A DNA stretch of 21,989 bases. It comes from Bordetella parapertussis (GTDB taxonomy: Bacteria; Pseudomonadota; Gammaproteobacteria; Burkholderiales; Burkholderiaceae_B). The stretch covers positions 1 to 21,989 of the forward strand of contig CAMCYB010000031.1 in the NCBI GenBank assembly GCA_945883615.1, given 5' to 3'. The notes below the pieces were generated by a model. That model made no database searches and was not told the DNA's origin. It saw nothing but the letters and a program-made list of their open reading frames with translations. Numbering within the stretch: position 1 is the stretch's first letter; each line of letters starts with the position of its first letter. Below are positions 17,111 through 21,989 of the stretch, in pieces. The translations under genes and the position numbers were made by a program.

Positions 17111-17415
17111 TGGAACGAGTAGAAATTAATATTTTGGGCCGAGACTACTCATTGGCTTGCCCTCCTGAAGAACGCGCAAGCCTCAAGGCGGCAGCTGACC
17201 ACGTGGCACAGTTGGCAGGGCGTATTCAAGGTACGGGCAAAGTGGCAGGTAACGAGCGTATTGTTGTGATGGCCGCCATACAGATTGCAGTTGAGCTTTT
17301 AACCACTCAAGCACCTGATGGGCCAATGGCCGGTTTGGCAGTTGGTGATTTCAAGCGTAGAATCAAAGATATGAACACAATATTAGATGAGGCTTTAAGT
17401 TCATCTACCAAGTAA
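17110..17415 (+). CDS. zapA: Cell division protein ZapA
   Basis: ZapA cross-links FtsZ filaments at midcell. The protein (101 aa) begins VEINILGRDYSLACPPEERASLKAAADHV, the standard ZapA globular head (binding the FtsZ polymer), followed by the helix NERIVVMAAIQIAVELL and a C-terminal helical stretch. It is translationally coupled to the preceding coiled-coil gene. A small hairpin AAGCC-GTTAA-GGCTT (17416-17430) follows the stop directly, and 6S RNA begins about 20 nt later, an arrangement known from other Proteobacteria. Confidence 0.94.
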   Translation: MERVEINILGRDYSLACPPEERASLKAAADHVAQLAGRIQGTGKVAGNERIVVMAAIQIAVELLTTQAPDGPMAGLAVGDFKRRIKDMNTILDEALSSSTK

Positions 17416-17438
17416 AAGCCGTTAAGGCTTAAAAGTTT

Positions 17439-17616
17439 GTCCCTGCGGTGTTCGTGACATGGTCATATATTCTCTGAACCAATGCTTATGGCATTTAGGT
17501 TGCGGGTCGATCGGCAGGTATGCATGCTCCTAGCGGGTGTGCTCAAAACCGATTGCGAAGTGACCGTCTTGAACCGATGGTTCGAGATGCCGACCTTGAC
17601 GACACTAGCGGGGCAT
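17439..17616 (+). ncRNA. ssrS: 6S RNA
   Basis: 6S RNA mimics an open promoter and sequesters sigma-70 RNA polymerase in stationary phase. The closing stem is visible: CCCTGC (17441-17446) with GCGGGG (17608-17613), continued by GTGTT with GACAC-type pairs. An inner stem pairs CTCTGAACCA (17472-17481) with TGGTTCGAG (17578-17586), and between the arms lies a long rod-like section. Within the 3' strand, CTTGAACC (17568-17575) can instead pair with GGTTCGAG (17579-17586), the alternative hairpin expected in the central bubble. The location right after zapA is the classical one. Ends are estimated to within a few bases. Confidence 0.88.
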
Positions 17617-17619
17617 TAT

Positions 17620-17703
17620 TTATTATTCAGTCTTTATTATTTAGTCATTATTATTTAGTAAAGAATGAATAGTTATTAAAGAGTTATTAAATAGTTATTT
17701 TTT
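17620..17703. repeat. Two short AT-rich tandem arrays between 6S RNA and lgt
   Basis: Array one: TTATTATTCAGTC, TTATTATTTAGTC, TTATTATTTAGTA start at 17620, 17634 and 17648 (period 14). Array two: AGTTATTAAAG, AGTTATTAAAT, AGTTATTTTTT start at 17671, 17682 and 17693 (period 11). The second array runs into the lgt stop codon (17695-17697), so the last lysine codons of Lgt are made by repeat sequence. No promoter or terminator is evident here. Confidence 0.85.
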
Positions 17704-18471
17704 AATACTTCTTTTAAACAGCACGGCGCCAGCCAAGACCATCGGTATGCACAGCCATTGACCCATACTTAGGTTGGCGGCAAGCAAACCTAAAAAGGCA
17801 TCGGGCTCACGGGTGTATTCAGCTAAAAAGCGAAACACCCCGTAACCCATCAAAAAGACTGCGCTAATCTGCCCAACGGGTCGAGGCACTCGCGCAAACC
17901 ACCACACCAGCACAAACAGCGAGAGGCCCTCAAGCCCAAATTGATAGAGCTGAGACGGGTGCCGGGCTATGCCGTCGGCTGCACCCGGAAATGCCATGCC
18001 CCAGGGTAGATCAGTCGGGCGACCCCACAGCTCACCGTTCATAAAATTACCCAGCCTGCCTGCCGCTAAGCCCAAGGGTATGAGCGGAGCAATTAAATCG
18101 CCTAGTTCAAGAAATTTGTATTGGCGACGATAAGAAAAGAGTGCCATCATCGCTAGAACGCCTAACAGGCCACCATGAAAAGACATGCCGCCTTGCCAGA
18201 TGTAAAGAATTTCATGTGGGTTTGAAAAATAATAAACAGGCTTATAAAAGAGCACATAGCCCAGACGACCGCCCAATACGACACCCAACATGCATAAAAA
18301 AATTAAGTCTTCAAAGTCGACTAGCGTAACGCGCGTTAAATGCCGCTTGACGCGCCAGCGCCCTAAAAGCCAAGCTGAACCAAAACCAATCAAATACATC
18401 AAACCATACCAATGAACGGCGAAAGGACCGAACTGAATGGCAATTGGGTCTATTTTTGGAAAATTAATCAT
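17695..18471 (-). CDS. lgt: Prolipoprotein diacylglyceryl transferase
   Basis: Lgt moves the diacylglyceryl group of phosphatidylglycerol to the lipobox cysteine of prolipoproteins such as Pal. Family features are [25 protein letters not shown] with the essential His, the Lgt signature [15 protein letters not shown], and [14 protein letters not shown]. About seven membrane segments are visible. I chose the ATG at 18471 (258 aa), giving [15 protein letters not shown] as in homologues. An ATG at 18513 would add 14 residues and cannot be excluded; neither has a strong ribosome site. It is divergent from ilvD and ends in the tandem array next to 6S RNA. Confidence 0.93.
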   Translation of the reverse strand: MINFPKIDPIAIQFGPFAVHWYGLMYLIGFGSAWLLGRWRVKRHLTRVTLVDFEDLIFLCMLGVVLGGRLGYVLFYKPVYYFSNPHEILYIWQGGMSFHGGLLGVLAMMALFSYRRQYKFLELGDLIAPLIPLGLAAGRLGNFMNGELWGRPTDLPWGMAFPGAADGIARHPSQLYQFGLEGLSLFVLVWWFARVPRPVGQISAVFLMGYGVFRFLAEYTREPDAFLGLLAANLSMGQWLCIPMVLAGAVLFKRSIKK

Positions 18472-18568
18472 GAATTGATCTGAAAAGTTTGTGTAAAGTT
18501 GTATATGTTCCATAATAACCGTCTCAATCTAATCACTCATAAAACTTATTCATTACTGGGGAAGTCGC

Positions 18569-20251
18569 ATGTCAAAATATGAACGCTCAAGCCACATTAC
18601 TGAGGGTGTAGCGCGGGCACCGAACCGCTCTATGTACTACGGCATGGGTTACAAAGAAGCTGACTTTGAAAACCCCATGATTGGGGTGGCAAATGGTTTC
18701 TCCACGATTACCCCCTGTAACAGTGGCTTGCAACCCTTAACTGATGCCGCAGTGGTTGCGATTCGCGAATCAAAAGGCAACCCTCAGGTTTTTGGTGTTC
18801 CCACCATATCTGATGGCATGTCGATGGGCACTGAGGGCATGAAGTTCTCGCTCGCTTCTAGAGAAGTGATTGCCGACTGCATTGAGACAGCTGTGCAAGG
18901 CCAGTGGATGGACGGTGTGGTGGTTGTGGGTGGTTGTGACAAAAACATGCCAGGCGGCATGATTGCTCTGGCGCGCATTAATGTGCCGGGTATTTATGTT
19001 TATGGTGGCACCATCAAGCCAGGCCATCATAAGGGTAAAGATTTAAATATTGTGTCGGTGTTCGAAGCGGTCGGTGAGTTCACCATGAACCGTATGAGCG
19101 CGGAAGACTTCAAAGCAATAGAGCAAAAAGCCATTCCAGGTACCGGTTCATGCGGTGGCATGTATACCGCCAATACCATGAGCTCGTCGTTTGAAGCCTT
19201 GGGTATGAGCTTGCCTTACTCAAGCACGGCAGCCAACGAAGATCAAGAAGCCGCTAAGAACGCTGCAGAGGCCGCTCGTGTTTTAGTGCAAGCTGTGCGT
19301 GAAAATCGTCGCCCACGCGATATTATTACCCGCGAGTCGATTGAAAATGCGGTCTCAGTCATCATGGCGATTGGTGGCTCAACCAACGCAGTGCTTCACT
19401 TTTTAGCGATTGCGCATTCCGCAGAAGTAACCTGGACAATCGATGATTTCGAGCGCATTCGTAAGCGGGTGCCAGTATTGTGTGATTTAAAACCGTCTGG
19501 CAAGTACTTAACGGTTGACTTGCACCAAGCTGGTGGCATTCCACAAGTCATGAAAATATTGCTCAACGCGGGTCTTTTACATGGCGACTGCATCACGATC
19601 AGCGGCAAAACCATCGCTGAAACGTTAGTCAATGTGCCCGATGAGCCGCCCGCTGGTCAAGATGTGATTCGTGGCATGTCTAACCCGATGTACAAAACGG
19701 GTCATTTGGCAATTTTGAAAGGCAACTTGTCACCAGAAGGTGCAGTAGCCAAAATTACAGGTCTCAAAAACCCTTCAATTACAGGTCCCGCACGCGTATT
19801 TGACTCAGAAGATTTGGCGATGGAAGCAATTATGGCTCGTCAAATTACCCATGGTGACGTGGTCATTATTCGGTATGAGGGCCCTCGGGGCGGTCCGGGT
19901 ATGCGAGAAATGCTAGCCCCGACATCGGCCTTAGTTGGTCAGGGCATGGGTGAAACGGTTGGGCTTGTGACAGACGGTCGGTTTTCAGGGGGCACGTGGG
20001 GTATGGTCGTGGGTCACGTTGCCCCAGAAGCCTTCGTGGGTGGGGTCATTGCACTGATCGAAGAGGGTGACTCAGTCACTATTGATGCGCACACTTTGCT
20101 GCTTCAATTAAATGTGCCCGATGAAGAAATTGAAAAGCGCCGTGCCAAATGGAAGCAACCCACACCTCGTTACACCCGCGGTGTCTTGGCAAAATTAAGT
20201 AAGTTGGCCAGCTCGGCAAGTAAGGGCGCCGTGACTGATTTGTTTGAATAA
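18569..20251 (+). CDS. ilvD: Dihydroxy-acid dehydratase
   Basis: IlvD dehydrates dihydroxy-isovalerate and dihydroxy-methylvalerate to the 2-keto acids of valine and isoleucine synthesis. Three cysteines in the family positions, Cys50 (PCNSG), Cys123 (GGCDKNMPG) and Cys195 ([14 protein letters not shown]), suit an iron-sulfur cluster. Lys125 is the residue expected to be carbamylated for magnesium binding. The C-terminal part carries [15 protein letters not shown] and [11 protein letters not shown]. At 560 aa it belongs to the shorter IlvD group. GGGGAAG at 18557-18563 is a strong ribosome site. A possible promoter TTGTGT-16-CATAAT lies at 18489-18516, inside the lgt 5' region. Confidence 0.96.
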   Translation: MSKYERSSHITEGVARAPNRSMYYGMGYKEADFENPMIGVANGFSTITPCNSGLQPLTDAAVVAIRESKGNPQVFGVPTISDGMSMGTEGMKFSLASREVIADCIETAVQGQWMDGVVVVGGCDKNMPGGMIALARINVPGIYVYGGTIKPGHHKGKDLNIVSVFEAVGEFTMNRMSAEDFKAIEQKAIPGTGSCGGMYTANTMSSSFEALGMSLPYSSTAANEDQEAAKNAAEAARVLVQAVRENRRPRDIITRESIENAVSVIMAIGGSTNAVLHFLAIAHSAEVTWTIDDFERIRKRVPVLCDLKPSGKYLTVDLHQAGGIPQVMKILLNAGLLHGDCITISGKTIAETLVNVPDEPPAGQDVIRGMSNPMYKTGHLAILKGNLSPEGAVAKITGLKNPSITGPARVFDSEDLAMEAIMARQITHGDVVIIRYEGPRGGPGMREMLAPTSALVGQGMGETVGLVTDGRFSGGTWGMVVGHVAPEAFVGGVIALIEEGDSVTIDAHTLLLQLNVPDEEIEKRRAKWKQPTPRYTRGVLAKLSKLASSASKGAVTDLFE

Positions 20252-20252
20252 T

Positions 20253-20618
20253 ATGGGGCTCAAAATGGGGCTCAATACTGCACCCAGCACGCGCTGGGTA
20301 TTCAAATGGCTTGTAGCGGGGGCGCTTAGCGTTATGGCGATTTCTGTGGCGGCTGAAGAAGCGATGCGCGACCTGGCACAGGAAAAAGCGTGTTTAGGTT
20401 GTCATCAAATTGATAAAAAGCGAGTTGGGCCTGGGTTTAAACAAATTAGCGAGCGTTATGCAGGTCAATCACAAGCCGCACCGCATTTAATAACCGTTAT
20501 TTTGGAAGGTGGGCGTGGCAACTGGGGTGCTATACCCATGCCCGCCCAAACCCGCGTCTCGCCTGAGCAGGCAAAACAGTTGGCACTCTGGATTCTCACC
20601 CTTTCACCACCGAAATAA
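20253..20618 (+). CDS. Small class I c-type cytochrome, periplasmic
   Basis: A secreted monohaem cytochrome of the c-551/c8 type. The signal peptide (hydrophobic VFKWLVAGALSVMAISV, cleavage near VAA-EE) is followed by the haem site CLGCH and a KRVGPGFKQISERYAG segment. GAIPMPAQ carries the likely axial Met, and the final helix is SPEQAKQLALWILTLSP. It probably shuttles electrons in the periplasm. Start is uncertain: ATG at 20253, directly after the ilvD stop, or ATG at 20265, which has GGGGCT upstream. A TTG at 20244 is less likely. The short spacing suggests co-transcription with ilvD, without an obvious functional link. Confidence 0.87.
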   Translation: MGLKMGLNTAPSTRWVFKWLVAGALSVMAISVAAEEAMRDLAQEKACLGCHQIDKKRVGPGFKQISERYAGQSQAAPHLITVILEGGRGNWGAIPMPAQTRVSPEQAKQLALWILTLSPPK

Positions 20619-20667
20619 TTAAATTTAATTTTTGCGTCAACAGAAACGATTAATAAAGGGTTTTGCT

Positions 20668-21201
20668 ATGAGCGAAAAAGCAATATTTGGTGGCGGCTGC
20701 TTCTGGTGTACTGAGGCGGTCTTTAAACCTATGAAGGGTGTTCTTGAGGTTAAGCCGGGTTATTGCGGCGGGCACGTCACTGCGCCGACCTATGAAGCGA
20801 TTTGTGGTGGCCAAACCGGGCATATAGAAGTGATCGAGATTGAGTACGACCCTGCACAGGTGTCGTTTGAAACTTTGCTTGAGGTTTTTTTCGCAACGCA
20901 TGACCCAACCACCCCTGGTCGGCAGGGCAATGATGTGGGTCCACAGTATCAATCAGCTATTTTTTATCAAAACGCGGAACAACTCGAGCAAGCTAAGAAA
21001 TTTATAAGCATGCTAGATGCCTCAGGCCGCTTCGGTCGACCCGTTTGTACGCAATTACTAACAGAGCAAACACTTTGGGTGGCAGAAAGCTATCACCACG
21101 ATTACTTTGTACGTAATCCCAACCAAGGTTATTGCCAAATGATTGTGGCCCCTAAGGTTAGTAAATTTAAAAAACAATTCCCAGAGCTGCTAGCATCATA
21201 A
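20668..21201 (+). CDS. msrA: Peptide-methionine (S)-S-oxide reductase MsrA
   Basis: MsrA reduces the S-epimer of methionine sulfoxide in oxidised proteins. The active-site motif GGGCFWCTEAVF holds catalytic Cys11. Further hallmarks are GYCGGHVTAPTYEAICGGQTGHIEVIEIEYDP, the FFATHDPTTPGRQGNDVGPQYQSAIF block and AESYHHDYFVRNPNQGYC, with a C-terminal Cys that probably resolves the disulfide. I chose the ATG at 20668 (177 aa) with AAAGGG as ribosome site; the in-frame TTG at 20632 lies in the spacer. It is cytoplasmic (no signal peptide). It follows the cytochrome gene by 49 nt. Confidence 0.96.
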   Translation: MSEKAIFGGGCFWCTEAVFKPMKGVLEVKPGYCGGHVTAPTYEAICGGQTGHIEVIEIEYDPAQVSFETLLEVFFATHDPTTPGRQGNDVGPQYQSAIFYQNAEQLEQAKKFISMLDASGRFGRPVCTQLLTEQTLWVAESYHHDYFVRNPNQGYCQMIVAPKVSKFKKQFPELLAS

Positions 21202-21231
21202 ATTTACGGGGCGAAGTAGTGCAAATGTTAT

Positions 21232-21245
21232 GTAAATTAATTTAC
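21232..21245. repeat. 14-bp perfect palindrome downstream of msrA
   Basis: GTAAATTAATTTAC is self-complementary over all 14 bases. It lies 30 nt after the msrA stop in AT-rich DNA. A related half-site, AATTTAC, sits at 21201-21207. It could be a protein site, but AT-rich palindromes also arise by chance. Between here and the rRNA promoter (21246-21553) I see no convincing gene. Confidence 0.35.
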
Positions 21246-21553
21246 GAGTCACACTAAATCAATCATATTTTTTAATTTTTAAAATTCAAACGCCCTGTAT
21301 TGACCTAGCGCTGTTTTGTTTTAATCGATAAGCAGAAAAAAATGACGATGGCTCTTCGTATCGTTTCAAATAATAAATTGCAGTACATAAAAACTGACTT
21401 ACAAGGCTGTAAACCAATAGCCGTAACGGTTTGCAGTCAAAGTTACTCAGCTTTAAGAAAAGAAAAATGCGATTAAGTGAGTCGCGAACCCGATCAAGAT
21501 GTGAAGAAAAAAGAAATATATTTTGAGATAAGTCGTAAAAACCCGCTTTCGGT

Positions 21554-21582
21554 TTGACACAATAGAAAAAAGCGCCCATAAT
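21554..21582 (+). promoter_or_regulatory. rRNA operon promoter
   Basis: TTGACA (21554-21559, perfect) is followed after exactly 17 bp by CATAAT (21577-21582, 5 of 6). Transcription should start near 21589. An A-rich stretch at about 21500-21530 upstream could serve as part of an UP element. The downstream boxA and leader identify this as the promoter of an rrn operon. Confidence 0.82.
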
Positions 21583-21588
21583 CTCGTT

Positions 21589-21989
21589 TCTGTGCAGTGA
21601 CCACGTTGTTGCAGACACGCAGTTAGTAGTGAAATAGTCAGCTACCAGTCGGATAAACCGACAAGTAAAAAACTAAATAACTAGTAACCAAAGCGAGTGA
21701 TAATTCACTTGTTAGCGTAAATGTTCTTTAAAAATCTAAACAATCGATAAGTGTGGGCACTTACGATACTGAGCTGAGTTAGGTTGCGTCGCAAGGCATG
21801 ATTTAACACTTAGGCAAAACGTATTAGAAGTGCTCAAACAAAAAATGAAGTTAAGTACGGAAATAGTGAGCTTAGTGGTTTTGAGTTGGGGTTACGCAAG
21901 TAGCTTTAATGAAAGAATTGTTAGGCGAATCATTTTCCTCTTAATTTCTTTGAGTGCGAGAAGAGTCATGAAAATGGCTCTATAAACAG
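21589..21989 (+). other. 5' leader of a 16S rRNA operon (16S gene starts beyond the window)
   Basis: About 400 nt of leader RNA with two hairpins, GTCGG-ATAAA-CCGAC (21648-21662) and AGTGA-TAAT-TCACT (21696-21709), the second placed like boxB 12 nt before boxA. After boxA comes CAATCGATAAGTGTGGGCAC (21741-21760), a segment I recognise from betaproteobacterial 16S leaders. The last 28 bases form AGAGTCAT-GAAA-ATGGCTCT, a GNRA-capped 8-bp stem (21962-21981). The 16S start motif AGAGTTTGATC is not yet reached, so no rRNA gene is called. Confidence 0.8.
21722..21733 (+). promoter_or_regulatory. boxA antitermination site of the rrn leader
   Basis: TGTTCTTTAAAA matches the rrn boxA consensus TGCTCTTTAACA at 10 of 12 positions. 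NusB (encoded at 1956-2441) with S10 is expected to bind the RNA here to protect transcription of the rRNA operon from Rho. Confidence 0.85.

Noticed and set aside
21286..21618. 110-codon minus-strand open frame downstream of msrA
   Set aside because: It runs across the rRNA promoter, has no ribosome site and no recognisable domain. Most likely a chance frame.

Overview
The window is a block of conserved chromosomal housekeeping genes, and the gene families point to a betaproteobacterium, most likely order Burkholderiales (Alcaligenaceae-like). The evidence is the run ribBA-ribH-nusB-thiL-pgpA-pncC-pyrF, a RibBA with a decayed GTP cyclohydrolase half, a groE promoter carrying both a heat-shock (sigma-32-like) box and a CIRCE element, a 6S RNA gene right behind zapA, and a Tol-Pal cluster led by ybgC. 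By eye the GC content is near 50 %, lower than in Bordetella or Burkholderia. I cannot name the genus. Family assignments come from reading the translated sequences; no database search was run.

Layout. 1-236: leader of unclear content with a good promoter for ribBA. 237-4522 (+): a tightly packed, often overlapping operon for riboflavin (ribBA, ribH), transcription antitermination (nusB), thiamine diphosphate (thiL), phosphatidylglycerol (pgpA) and NMN deamidation (pncC). 5386-4553 (-): pyrF, convergent with it. 5489-7578 (+): groES-groEL behind a heat-shock/CIRCE control region, ended by two hairpin terminators, the second bidirectional. 13148-7721 (-): ybgC-tolQ-tolR-tolA-tolB-pal-cpoB, the complete envelope-constriction system, preceded on the same strand by proS (15003-13246). 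15086-15628 (+): rppH, divergent from proS across a 23-bp palindrome. 16519-15608 (-): a beta-hydroxyacid dehydrogenase whose 3' end overlaps rppH antisense. 16697-17415 (+): a coiled-coil protein plus zapA (cell division), then 6S RNA. 18471-17695 (-): lgt. 18569-21201 (+): ilvD, a small cytochrome c and msrA. 21202-21989: no convincing protein gene; it holds an rRNA operon promoter and leader with boxA. The window stops just before the expected 16S rRNA start.

Functionally, one half of the window serves the envelope and division (Tol-Pal-CpoB, ZapA, Lgt, which lipidates lipoproteins such as Pal, and PgpA). The rest is cofactor synthesis and macromolecule quality control (GroE, MsrA, ProS, RppH, NusB, 6S RNA). 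I see no mobile element, CRISPR array, tRNA, phage gene, toxin-antitoxin pair or defence system, and no undescribed multi-gene system. The most unusual signal is outside the genes: short tandem repeats with an exact 11-bp period recur in at least five separate intergenic spacers, alongside a 14-bp and a 17-bp array. Operator-like palindromes also lie in the ribBA and rppH promoters.
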